The notes beneath the pieces are model-generated. The model was given only the letters and a program-made list of their open reading frames with translations. It made no database searches and was not told where the DNA came from. DNA of 64,000 bases from contig NC_050096.1 of assembly GCF_902167145.1 (NCBI RefSeq), forward strand, positions 83,200,683-83,264,682, in the 5' to 3' direction. Both the position numbers and the translations under genes were made by a program. Source of the stretch: Zea mays (taxonomy: Eukaryota; Streptophyta; Magnoliopsida; Poales; Poaceae). Of this stretch, positions 1-11,800 are shown one piece after another (position 1 is the stretch's first letter; every line of letters starts with the position of its first letter).

Positions 1-1277
1 TAAATCTCATACCGAATAATACATTCCTGATGAATGATCACTCTCTAGTGTAGAGAGAATATCTCTTAGTTGAGATTATAGTTCCTAGATGGAACCTTAC
101 AGAAGAAACAAAGTCTGTGTTGAACACCAAAGTTTGATAACCCCAATAAAGGGATAAAGACCCATACAGACCCGAAAAAGAATAAGATGAGGTATCAAAA
201 GACTTGAAGTTCACCGAATAAGCACATGTGCATTCCACGAGTTTTACTCATGGTATTTTCCACTTGATGTGGAATTACGGTATCCTCTAAAGCCTTGATG
301 GCAGAAACCTATAAGGTTTAGGTGTTACTGGCAAAATATCCCCATTGTGCCAGAATGACAGACTATAACGATGTATCTGATCGATGAAAAATCCCTGATG
401 GATTACGATCTTTGATGGACTTTTGTTACACCATCATAGATGTTGCAACGGATGAACGCCTGGAGCGATGTGTCATATTTAGAATAAGTACTATTGCAAC
501 TATATTAACCCCTAAGTCCTATAGAAGGACATGTTACTTGCTTTGCACAACTATGTATAAATTGTGGTGTAAGATAGAAAATGATAGCACCCCAACCTCA
601 TCCATTCTTGTTATTCCAGATGAACAATGAGACATATATCTTGAAGAATATGCTTGAGTTATGAGGGATAACGACTTTGACAGATGTCATCGTCAGGGGG
701 AGCGAATGCTTATATTGATCATAATCATGAGACATTAAATGTCATATTCTATGCCCTGAAGGAGTCAACTTGATGATCAATATGTGAACCTTTATGGAAG
801 TTTATATCAAATATATAGATCCAGTCGATCAAACACCATCAATCAAAGTGGCTTATTTATGTCGATACGTGCACTTACCTCGTATATCCTAGAAGTGAGT
901 AGAGGTAAAGTTCCTGAAATAGTCCTTGCAATGATATGCAACCCGTTTGCTAAATCTTTATGTGCATATACTTCCAGAAGATGTTTTGCCTTATTGGTAC
1001 AGTTTGCAAGGATTAGGGGGAGCACATTTCTAAAGTTAGCCTTTATAGAAGATTCAATGGAATCTAGATCTAGAAGATCGAAATATGTCCTGATGATAGT
1101 TGATGTACTCTTTTTCCTTGGTGAGTTTTCCTGAAGTTTATCACATGAGTTTTTAACGAGGCAACAAAGTGCAAATGCAATATGTGTCACCATGCGCTCT
1201 TTCTCCATATTTTTCCCACTAGGTTTTTGGGAGTTTTAAAGATGCATGTTTTGGTCGCGGTATTCGCCCAAGGGGAG
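1..1277 (+). mobile_element. Decayed internal 3' region of a Copia-type retrotransposon
   Basis: AT-rich sequence with no long open frame, ending in a polypurine stretch (CCAAGGGGAG, 1268-1277) directly against an LTR-like start at 1278. Two further polypurine tracts (about 695-701 and 1015-1021) resemble the multiple tracts seen in some plant Copia elements. The 5' part lies outside the window. I could not recover recognisable reverse transcriptase or RNase H motifs, so the call rests on the tract plus the adjoining LTR. The superfamily is an inference. Confidence 0.45.
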
Positions 1278-1547
1278 TGTTGAGAAACCCTAATGAAGGT
1301 TTATCTGGGCAAATACCGAATATGCCCCCGAGGGCAATCACGTCTCTATATATAGTACATGTACCCCTCATATGGAATAGTGAAGCGGAAGAGGCCAGAG
1401 ACCCAACCCTACATTACCGTCTCTCGCGTGTTTCCTCTGTAATGCTTCTGGGAAGGGATATGGGTCTTCCACGACTTCTCGCGCCTAATCTGCTGACGGG
1501 AGGGAAGGGAGCGGATCTGGTGATCCGTGGTAACGTAGTTCTCAACA
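1278..1547 (+). repeat. 3' LTR (270 bp) of the decayed Copia-type element
   Basis: Starts TGTTGAGAA and ends TTCTCAACA, a perfect 9 bp terminal inverted repeat with the canonical TG...CA ends, directly after a polypurine tract. A possible TATA-like stretch (TCTATATATAG) lies at about 1344-1354. Nothing resembling a primer binding site follows 1547, consistent with this being the 3' LTR. The partner LTR is outside the window. Confidence 0.6.
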
Positions 1548-1869
1548 TCAGCAAGCACTGGCGAATTGCGCTCAGTAGCTGCTCACGCCAGCAACCCAGC
1601 TCCGGGAGCGCCTTGTGCGTGCTCGACCGGCTCGAACCCGAGGGCGCTGTGCGCCTAGAACGTGAGACCGAAAGCACGGACGCAAGACCGATCGACTTTA
1701 GGCTGGCCGCTGGCGCGCGATCAGGCTGGCAGCAGCGGTCTAGGCGCGCTAGCCCCTTCCCCTTTCATACTCTGTGGCTACAAGGGCGCCCCACGCCCAC
1801 AACGCTGTCCTGCTAGGCTGCGTGTCCGCCCCTTCTCTCTTCCTCCGTTTGTGGCGTTTCACTGTTAAA
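1548..1869. other. No recognisable gene or repeat
   Basis: GC-rich, locally open in several frames, but no protein family, splice signal pair or terminal repeat could be recognised. It may be old genic or transposon-derived sequence upstream of the first gene. Confidence 0.4.
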
Positions 1870-2262
1870 GGTTGTCTCCAGCAACGTCCTTAATATCCAT
1901 CATCTATATCCGTCTTTTATAGTTTCCTCTAAAAGATTTCATCTTCCAAATCTCCTTGCTCTCCAACAACGTCCTCTATATTCAAATACATATATTAGAG
2001 ATATTTTTTATTTTTATTTTTTGTACATACGTATTTGTCATACTCTCAAATATATTATACATATTTTAGTTTTGCTAAACTGGTTATTTAAAGTATTCAA
2101 ATGGATAGAGGACCGTTTAGAGAAACTCTCTATATAGAGAATCCAACAGTGTCCTCTAAATTTAGAAGACCGTTTAGAGGACGTTGCTGGAGAGCGTAGA
2201 TGACCGTTTGATCCTCTATATTTAGGGTAGAGGATCCTTTAGGAGCCTCTGCTGGAGCAGCC
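1870..2262. mobile_element. MITE-like element with inverted ends
   Basis: The left end (GGTTGTCTCCAGCA) is the near reverse complement of the right end (TGCTGGAGCAGCC). Internal copies of the same core occur around 1960 and, inverted, at 2177-2194 (AGGACGTTGCTGGAGA). It is short, AT-rich and non-coding. A possible TTA flank is present on both sides but does not sit perfectly against the inverted repeat, so the superfamily is left open. Confidence 0.5.
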
Positions 2263-2402
2263 TTATACCCTCTAACACTATTAATTCCTGTACTAGTGGG
2301 CCCGTGAGTAATTGTTAGTAGATAAAAAATTGATAGTGAATGAAAAGTAGGTATAGAAAATGATAAATTTTTTGTTATAGTGAGATATAGGGAGAAAATT
2401 TA

Positions 2403-2716
2403 GAACAAGTTTAATAATAAAGTCTATTGTTGGCTCTAACTCTTTACCATGTCATCTATATCCAACAATAAACACACTCATATAATAAAGCTGACTCTAA
2501 GATTGGTTATTAGATGAATCCCTTATCTCTTTCTCTTTTATCCTTTTGTGTTGAAGTCCGTATATCATCTAGCTCTTGTATGAGAGACAACTCACTCTAC
2601 TTTTTGATATCTCTCTTCCGCATAAGAAAAAATACCACTGTACTTTTGGATATCTCTCTTCCACATAAGAAAAAATACCATGTAAACAGGTTTAGAGCCT
2701 ATTATTATAGTTGCTC
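2403..2716. mobile_element. Tourist-like MITE (PIF/Harbinger type)
   Basis: A 314 bp non-coding element whose ends are imperfect inverted repeats (GAACAAGTTTAATAATA against TATTATTATAGTTGCTC) and which is flanked on both sides by TTA (2400-2402 and 2717-2719), the usual PIF/Harbinger target duplication. Inside is a 42-43 bp tandem duplication (2598-2640 and 2641-2682). It sits about 150 bp upstream of the ANGUSTIFOLIA-like start codon, so it probably forms part of that gene's promoter or 5' leader. Confidence 0.65.
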
Positions 2717-2862
2717 TTAGAGGAAACCGCTGCCGGAGCCGGAAAAGCAGAGTAAGTATCTCATTGTCGTGCTCGCACACAGAAGGAAAACAGCAATCAG
2801 ACCAGACAGCTGACGGGACACGTAGTCAACCTTCTCCCGCGAGTGGCGAAAGGGCCCAGAAA

Positions 2863-5800
2863 ATGCTGCACGGCCCGGCCCACTCTGCATCGCCGGCGAT
2901 GGCCGCCGCCGCCGCCGGCGGCGGCTTGCAGCCGCTGGTGGTGACGCTCAACTGCCTCGAGGACCCGTCGCTGGAGCAGGACGCGCTGTCCGGCGCCGCG
3001 GCCGTCGAGCACGCGCCGCTCTCGGCGCTATCCGCGGGCCGCGTCGAGGCCGCCGCCGCCGTGCTGCTCCCCTCGCTCGCCTTCCTCCCGCGCGCCGCGC
3101 AGCGCAGGCTCCGGCCATGGCAGCTGCTGCTCTGCCTCGGCTCACCGGACCGCGCCGCGGACACCGCCGCGGCCGCCGAGCTCGGCCTCCGCCTCGTCCA
3201 CGTCGACGCCAACCGCGCCGATGAGGTCGCGGACACCGTCATGGCGCTCTTCCTGGGCCTCCTCCGCCGCACCCACCTGCTGTCCCGCCACGCCTCCTCG
3301 TCGTCCCCGACTGCTGGGTGGCTCGGCTCCGTGCAGCCGCTGTGCCGGGGCATGCGCCGATGCAGGGGGCTCGTACTGGGCATCGTCGGCGTCAACGCCG
3401 CCGCGCGGTGCCTGGCCACCCGCAGCCTTGCCTTCCGCATGAGCGTCCTCTACTTCGATCCGCTCTACGAGGTACTGGATCCGCCGCTAATACACTTCTA
3501 TCCTGTGATCTGCGCTGCTAGATTCCAGTTGCCAGTTTTGTTGTTCTAGGGTTCAAATGCCGTTGGGCGCCGTGACCCGTGAGCATTATTAGTTAACGTG
3601 ATCTGAAATTTCTGAAAATGTGTTAGCAGATGATTGCTCACTAGTTTCCTGCGTCCTTTCATGTAAAGGTGATCTGCCTTTTGACTTCTAGTGTATCATC
3701 ACACGCCTACTTGTAGATTTAGTGCTATTATTGTCTTTTCTGCCTCGTTGTTGGCATTAGTTGAACTTCTGGCATGATTTTGTTTATACCGATTGATTTC
3801 TGGCAACCAGTATGCTGGAGTTTTAATACTTCTTTCAAAATATATATGGATCTGAATGCGCTGTGTCTCTGGGTTTGTTGGAACTCCTAGTCAAACACTT
3901 TGATAGCTTGACTCTTTTTTCTACCTTCCCACAAGATTTTAACTTGAAAAATATACATTCAAATGACCATATAAAAACATATGTTGCCATAAGTAAGTCA
4001 TATTCAGTTAATCAGTTTGATTTGGTTTAAAAAATCAAATCAGTTTGGCTATATATCCTCAGTTCCGGTACTTTTTACTGCAAATTTCATTTTCATAATA
4101 TTGCTCAGTTGTATAAGTCTTCATGGTGTTTCTGGGTTACTGGCACATGTAATATTGGCGATGAAGTTAAAGCATGATATAGATCTGACCTTGTTAATTG
4201 TAATGACATTATGTGAAGGTTACTGGGAAAGTAAAGCGTCCTTCTATTGTATTTCCTTCTGCTGCAAGAAGAATGGATACTCTCAATGATCTATTAGCAG
4301 CAAGTGATCTAGTTTCGCTTCATTGTGCATTGACAAATGATACAACACATATACTTAATGCTGAGCGCCTTCAGCACATAAAACCTGGTAAGACGTGCTT
4401 TACTTGCTTCCTTCTTTTTTCTGTTTTAGCCCCTCCTTTTGGCAGTCGCATGCTCTCTGCATTATAATTAGTTTTCTATTTTTATGTTCATGCTATAAGC
4501 CTATAACACATTGTTGATGACTACCTTCTGAATGTTGCAGGAGCGTTCATAGTCAACACTGGTAGCTGTCAGCTCATAGATGACTGTGCACTCAAACAAC
4601 TCTTGATTGATGGCACTATCGCTGGGTGTGCATTAGATGGCGCTGAAGGCCCCCAGTGGACGGAAGCATGGGTATGAAACTGGTTTATTGTACCCAATAG
4701 GTTTCATTTGGAATTTAGCTTTTACCAAAGTAGGTGTCCCATTTCATCTAATATTTTTAGCAATGTATGCTGCAATATCCAGTTCACTCTATTGTTCCCT
4801 GTTTAACATATGCGAATAGCTCTACATGATGAGGATAGGGAAAAATTCAAGTGTTACATCAATAGGAAACTTGGTCCTTATATTCTATGGAATTTCTAGC
4901 TATAGACTATACAAGCAGCTTCTAGCTCTTAGTTCTAGAGGAATGGAAAGAATAAGGTGTCCTATCAGAGATAAGGATAGGCGACGTCGATCCTTTCTCT
5001 ACGGCGACAAACGGCGCGACGACGAGCTCTATGTTTGGCTGTGAGAAAACGGTGTGGAGCAGTCCTAGAAGGGAGGAGCACGAATGGGCGAGCGTGCAGT
5101 TTATGCGAGCGATAGGGGCGGGCGGTTTTCACGATCTACGTCGTGACTGTGGCGAGCGGGAGAAACGGTTCCTTGAAGGAGATGACGAGTGGGGTCCGCA
5201 CGCGGGGTAACGACTGGACAAGGGTTGTGCGACCGACGGGTGGGCCCGCTGTGCAGGGTGACGACTGGGCAGGGGCGCCGGTCACCTGCGCGCGTCCGTG
5301 CGACCGATGTACCGGGCCAGCTGGCTGGGCGGGGTGGGAGAAAAAAAGAATTGCTTTTCTTTTATATATATATAAGTATAAATGTATATCTATACTTATT
5401 CTATTAAAAACCTAATGTGGCCACCTGGTGATACCACAGCTTCACCTTCCCAACGTCCAGCGCCCACAAAAAAATAGTGCAAAACAAGCACTCGAACCCA
5501 CACCCCTCTGCTCCAGAAATTTGAGACTAACCACCAGACCACACATACCTTAGTATTTAGAAATAAACAAAAAATATATTTGCAGCCTAGGCGCCGCTCC
5601 TCCGCCTCGTGGTGACGCACGGGCACATACCTAGTTTATATATATGAACATATTTATTTATATTAGGTCATCCAAATTTAATATTTCCTTTTTTTAACGG
5701 AAACACCATGAAGACCTTTTTTAGCCAACAAAAATTGTGCATCGACATGAAATGCAACACACATATATTTTCAAAACAACACATGTATACCCCATATTAA

Positions 5801-8800
5801 CTCCTTTTGTAAGGAAAAAGAAAAGAGAAGAAAAAGAAAAGGTAACACCTGAATTTTGAGAGCAGAGAAAAGAAAATTTTATACCCCCAAAATTCAAGGT
5901 GTTACAATTGGGTGCTTGACAGTGGATGTATAAATCACATGACCAGGGAGAGAGACATGTTTCAATCCTTGTATCTAACCCAAGTATCACAAGAAATTGT
6001 GTTTGGGGATAGTGGCAAGAGAGACGTGATTGATATTGGTAACATCCCTATCTCAAATCATCAATCACTCTCTAAAGTCTTGTTAGTTGATTTTCTGAGC
6101 TACAAATTACTATCTGTTTCACAAATATGTGGAATGAGTTTTAATTGTCTGTTTACAAATGTGTGTGGAGATCTTTAGAAGGGAGGATCTCTCTGTTGGT
6201 TTTACGAGTTGGTTGACTGGCAAGCTCTACATTGTTGATTTTAGAACAAGTAGAGTGTCACCTGATATCTGTCTAGTGGCAAAATCTGACAAGGGTTGGC
6301 TTTGACATCACCGACTAGCCCATATTGTCATGAGGAACTTGGCCAAACTTCAAAAGGATGGACACATTATAGGACTAATCAATGTTGTGTTTGAGAAAGA
6401 CAAGATTTATGGGGCATGTCAGACAGGAAAGCAACATGACGCTCCACATCCCTAAAGAATGTGGTCACCACCAAGAGGCTGTTGGAACTTCTTCACAAGG
6501 ACCTTTTCGGACCGGTGGCCTACATAAGCATTGGTGGTAACAAATATGAATTAGTCAAACAACAACTAGCATGGTATTTTAAACAATGTTTACATGTGCT
6601 AGTATTGGAGGAGCTAGTAATAGAATTCACTTCAAAGGATGAAGTGATGGAGTTCTTGCATTTGTAGTTTTTGGTTTTGAACCTTCAAACTTGATATGTT
6701 TGATTCAAGTGCATCTTTAACATTTGCAAGACCAACTATGGGGGTTTTAGCGCAATCGAGTTCACTTTCCTTTTTCTCTATAACAACTTTGACTAGAGAT
6801 AACTCTTTAATTAAAGTCTTCAACATCTCATCCTTATTAATGACTAACTCTTGAAGCTCTAGGTTTCTCTCCTTGTTCCTTCTTGTTTGGGCAATCCGCA
6901 ATGAAATGGTCGGTTTGACCACACTCATAACATGTCCTCTTCATTCCCTTCCTTTGGTACTTGTCATTCTTTGTACCAAACTTCTTAGAAGTCTTGATGC
7001 ACATTGTTGTGTCTTCATTACTTGAACTTTCATCCTCCCTTGAGCTTTCAACAACCTTCTTACACTTGTGGTCCTTGCTCACTTGACCCTTACTTGAGTT
7101 TTGATCATTGACAACCAAGGCATGGGTATCCCTTGCCTTGGTTGGTGCCTCCTCCGCTTCATGTTGTTGGATCTTAGCAAACAATTGATGAGGAGTCATC
7201 TCCTCATAATCATTACGATATCTTATCATTTTTACTAGACTCTTGTCCTTCTCTTTGTAGGCTCTCTTGAATAGTCTAATGACCTTAGAATCACTCCAAT
7301 CTTCACTACCAAGAATTCTTATCTTGTTGACCAATACCATCAATCGATCAAAAAGTGATTGAAGTGACTCACCCTTGATCCAATCATACCTTGCCAACTC
7401 AATTTCCAACGCCTCGATTATATGCCTCTTTTCTTTAGGATCGCCTTAATGTTACATTTTGAGAATGTTCCAAATGTCTCTAGCATGCTCTCTACCTTGG
7501 ACCTTTTGGTACTCTTTCGGACTTAAACTTCCTTTGATTATGCCTACGACTTGAGTACTGCGATGAACCTCTTGCATCAATTCTGGTGTCATCTCTTCTC
7601 TTTGGACGGGCTTGTTCACACCTATATTGACAATCTCCCAAAGTCTTGGATGCACACCGATTAGATGTGACTTCATCTTGTCGGCCCACTCGTCATAATT
7701 CAACTCATTAGGAGTTGGAAGCTTTCTGAGGGGCGCCGAAGGGAAGTTGGGTACAAAATTACGGGAATAATGAAATTGAACCCAGTGAAGTTCGTTACCT
7801 TTGCTTTTGGTGGATGACTCTTCGGTGTTGAGACTTACCTTGGCTCATCACCTTAGACACCAAAAGCTCAACCAAGTCATCATTGTACCCAACTTGTCTT
7901 TCCCTTTGTCTTCTTCGGCTTTTCTTCTTGACTCTTCTTCTTCGGGTCTTCATATATGAAGCCATTATATAGGCAAAACAGGTAAAACATCCTCTTTCTT
8001 CATATATAATTGATATATTGTCTATATGAAGCCATTATATAGGCAAAACAGCCACTATATTGGTAAGTCGACGACTAGTCGACTGACTTATCGACTAGTC
8101 ACCAAGTCGGTACCTTGTCGACTCGACTCGACTTACCGACTTGAAAACCTTGCCTGCACCACAGCTCTAAGGTTAGGCGTGTGGAAGTCGCGGTGGAGTC
8201 GATGTAGGGTACATTGGACTCCTTCGTGGCTGTCGTTGTGGACATCAGCCCAAGTCCTGGAGCATCGTGGAGGATGGTGGGACATATAGCTAGGTGCAGA
8301 ATGTGACCAAGCCGTCCACCAATGCCTAGTGTGAATTACGGTTGTAGGCGATGATGTTGTCCTGTAGGGCCACCAGCATAGGATTGGTGGTGTTGGCCCA
8401 ACGGAGTCGATTGACGAAGGAGAAGCACAGGGATCCTCAGCGCTGTTCGAAAAAAAAACCTTGCCAAACTTATTTTGTATAACCCCTCAATCATGATTTC
8501 CTAGAATTAATCTCAATTCCCCCAACTTAGCTAATCTAGCAACCTGATCCTCAGCAGCCGCTGCCCGCTGGCTTCCTACCTCGTCGCTGGTAAGGCTGTT
8601 CCCTCGTGGCAGGTTTATAGTTTTCTTACTTTGCACTTGTGATGCTTGCTGTACTTATAATACGCTAATAGAAAAGTCATGTTTCAAACAAATGATTTAA
8701 TACTTGTTATGTGTTCATTGATCACAGGTGCGTGAGATGCCAAATGTATTAATTCTTCCTCGAAGTGCAGACTACAGTGAAGAAGTGTGGATGGAGATCA

Positions 8801-11800
8801 GAGAGAAAGCAATCGCAATATTGCAGTCCTTTCTCTATGATGGTGTTGTTCCAAACAATGTTATTTCTGATGAAGATGAAGAGATAAGCGAAATGGGATG
8901 TGACGATGATCAACTTGATAAACAAGGAAAAGAACATCCTTTACAGATTTGTGATGGTGAACAGCAAACAGAAGAAAGCCAATTGACTGCAGAATATGAC
9001 AAGAGAAGAGCCATTTCACAACCTGAAGAGCCTCAAGCTTCTGCACAATCTCAAAGCATTGGCTCCAGATCTGAAGGGAGGCGCAGCCGATCTGGAAAGA
9101 AAGGGAAAAAGAGACCTGCTCGCCGTAGATCACAACAGAAAATGGATGAATTGTCAACTGTAGAAGGTGGAAGTAACTATTCTTCACGCAGAGACGATGA
9201 TAACCAAGTGTTAAGTTCTAGTTCACGATTTGCATCGCCTGAGGACTCAAAAAATAAACAGAAGTCTTCTGTTGAGTCTCCAATGGAGATAATTTCTGAA
9301 AATAAGTTGCCTGTAGGGCTTGGTAGAAGGCCTCCTGAAAAGCTAAAAGAAGGTTTTGTTATTGCTCTAAAGACAAGAGACAATTCAGGTTTTTATGTTT
9401 CAAGAGAGAGGGTCACTGGCGGTGGATGGTATCTTGATGTGATACCAAATGCCACAAAGAGGGATCCTGCTGCTCAGTTTTTAGTCACTTTCAGAAACAA
9501 GGTGGTGTTATTGTTTGTTTCCTTTCTTTTTCTATCCTTTGCTGTTACTTGAACATCCCATTAATTTGGATATGTGCACATACATATACTGATAATATGT
9601 TATATGACCGTCAGGACACTATGGGATTGCGATCTTTTGTTGCTGGAGGCAAACTATTACAGGTATCGCCTTTTAAATTACTGTTATTAGAAAGTGAGCT
9701 CAATATTCCTATGTTTCCAGAGTTAGTGAAGTAGGGAGGATACTAGTTAAGCAGCTATGCTCTGTTTGTGTTTGGTAGTAACTGATGAATGTTATTGACA
9801 TGCATTCACATCTGTATTGATCCTATGACTATTGGTACCTGTAGAATATTGTAAGTGCTTGATATATTGCATAGAGGAGTGGGGTACATATATATAGAGA
9901 CTTAACCCTAATGGGCCGGCAGCCCAACAGTGGTGCCGGCCCACACAGACACAGTCTAACATCCCCCTGCAGTCGCAATGGGGGCACCACACACGATGAG
10001 ACTGGAGTAGAGGCCGAAGGTAGGAGTCGACGGGTTGAAATCCTCCCGCAATCGCAGAGTCGTGATGACGCGAATGTTGCGGCTGGAGTAGAGACCGGTG
10101 TGTGTTCCAAGAAGACGAGAGCCCCTGGATGCCGAGGTAGCCGAAATCGAGGTGATCGCGATCGGGAGACACGCAGCAGAAGCCTGTTCTTCGGGAGGGG
10201 TCGACGTTCGAGCGTTAACGGTCGGCGAGGGCGGCACAACAAAAGAGCACCAGCAAGGCGACCTTGCTTCTTCGATCGTCCGGACGTCGAGGAGCCCCGC
10301 CAGGGAGGCCGACGGCAGTGCACGCGTCTGCACCGGTCATGGTGTCCGCGCCCGCGGCAGAATAGAAGGGGTAACGACGATCTGGCCGGGAAGGCCACGA
10401 CAGCGACGGATCCAGCCGGGAAGGCACGATCCGGTCAAATGGACGGCGGAACGAGCCGGGAAGGTCGCAGCAACGGTGAATCCGACCGGGAAGGCCACGA
10501 CAGCGACGGATCCTACGAAGGCGATGAAAGGGTGGGCGGCGGGGCAGGTCCAGCCGGGCAGGGGGCCGCGCCGGATCTGGCAGGACGGGTTGACGATGGC
10601 GACGGGAGGGGCGTGAAGAGGCGCTGTTGGGCGAAGATGCCGAGACGGCAGCACGCCCCCTAAGGTCCTTCCGCAACCGGTGTTGAGCGGCGGCGGATCG
10701 GGGCGGCCGATAGCACGGGGAGGCCACGTGTCCGCGGTCAAGAGGCCACAAGGGGTGGCTGCGACGCGGCCTGGAGGGGGCGCGCCAAGGGCGGCGCGGA
10801 TCGTGGCCGCCGGCTGCACGGGGAGGCGACGCGGCCAAGGGATGGGGCGCCGGAGGACGCACACACGAACGCACAGGGAGGGGCGCTGTCCAAGCGCGCG
10901 AGCGTCGGGGCTCGTCCGTGAACTCCGGCGAGCGGCACCGGCGCGCTGGCAGCGGCTGCCCCGACACGCGAGTGGGAGGTGTGGATCCGATCAGGGTGGG
11001 GCGACCGCGTGGAGGGAGCGCGCAGGGGCGTTGGCGGCGGCACAGCCTGGAGGGGCGCGCTCCGCGCCGTGGCCGGGGAGGGGCGACCGCGTTGTGCAGG
11101 GGCCTACGCCGAGCTAGGAGAGGAGAGAGAGCAAGCTTGCGCTAGGGGAACTACCGTGCGCGGCGGCCGACGACCGGTGGAGGAGGTTGGGGGCAGGGCG
11201 GACGTCCGCGTCGGGAGCGGGGGTGGCCGGGGTCGTGCCCGCCAGAGGCCGGCGGAGGAGGAGCGGAGCCGGCAAGCAGAGGAGGGGCGGTGTTGGAGGC
11301 GAGCTGCAGAGGCGACCGGCGATGACCTCCATGGCCGGCGAGGGGAGGCTCGAGGTGCAGTTTGAGAGGGCCGGCGGCTAGGGTGTGGCCGCCCTCGGGA
11401 GGGAAGGATGAGCCTCCCGGGGGGCGGCGGCTGGTCCTAGGTGTGGAAGCAGCCGGCGGCTAGTGTGGGAGGTGGTAGGAGAAAGCCTAACCCTAATCCT
11501 TGGATACCATGTAGAATATTGTAAGTGCTTGATATATTGCATAGAGGAGTGGGGTACATACATATAGAGACTTAACCCTAACCCTAATGGGCCAGCAGCT
11601 CAATAGTGGTGCCGGCCCACACACAGTCTAACAATACCTTTATTCCATGTTCTCAGTTATCTAATTGACTGCAGGATTTGTTCAAAAGGTGTAGTGTTGC
11701 TATCTGCTAAACTGCTCTCCTTGTTTCATCCTTTTTGTTGTTTTTGATGATGTACATGTGCACTTTATCATACTTGATTTGTAGCTTCAAGCTTAAAAGG

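Larger units (their letters stand above)
4672..8727 (+). other. Intron 3 of the ANGUSTIFOLIA-like gene, transposon-filled
   Basis: A 4.06 kb intron between donor GTATGA at 4672 and acceptor CACAG at 8727. About 4900-5388 is GC-rich and unclassified, followed by a mini-Helitron, a plus-strand Copia protease fragment, a minus-strand Copia gag fragment and short repeats. The stretch from about 8140 to 8727 holds nothing I recognise. Confidence 0.8.
9840..11633 (-). mobile_element. Non-autonomous LTR retrotransposon (TRIM/LARD-like) in AN intron 5
   Basis: Two direct repeats (9840-9961, 122 bp; 11510-11633, 124 bp) have TG...CA ends and differ at few positions. Read on the minus strand, the 5' LTR (11633-11510) is followed at once by TGGTATCCAAGG, an initiator-tRNA-Met-type primer site (plus 11498-11509), and the 3' LTR is preceded by a purine tract (TGCAGGGGGA, plus 9962-9971). 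Flanks are GTACC (9835-9839) and ATACC (11634-11638), a 5 bp target duplication with one change. The 1.55 kb inside is very GC-rich and encodes no gag, protease, integrase or RT. Long open frames on both strands (for example minus 10967-10215) show no recognisable family and may be compositional. A 100 bp internal tandem repeat is present. Confidence 0.8.

Noticed and set aside
2826..3440. 204 aa minus-strand ORF opposite AN exon 1
   Set aside because: Shadow of a high-GC exon. The plus frame matches the CtBP/AN family across all exons.
5143..5415. Two overlapping about 70-90 aa ORFs in AN intron 3
   Set aside because: Low-complexity, no family, no transcription signal, and overlapping the Helitron start.
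9829..11365. Many long overlapping ORFs on both strands at 9.8-11.4 kb
   Set aside because: GC-rich composition leaves few stops in all frames; no family, no conserved motif. Kept only as cargo of the non-autonomous LTR element.
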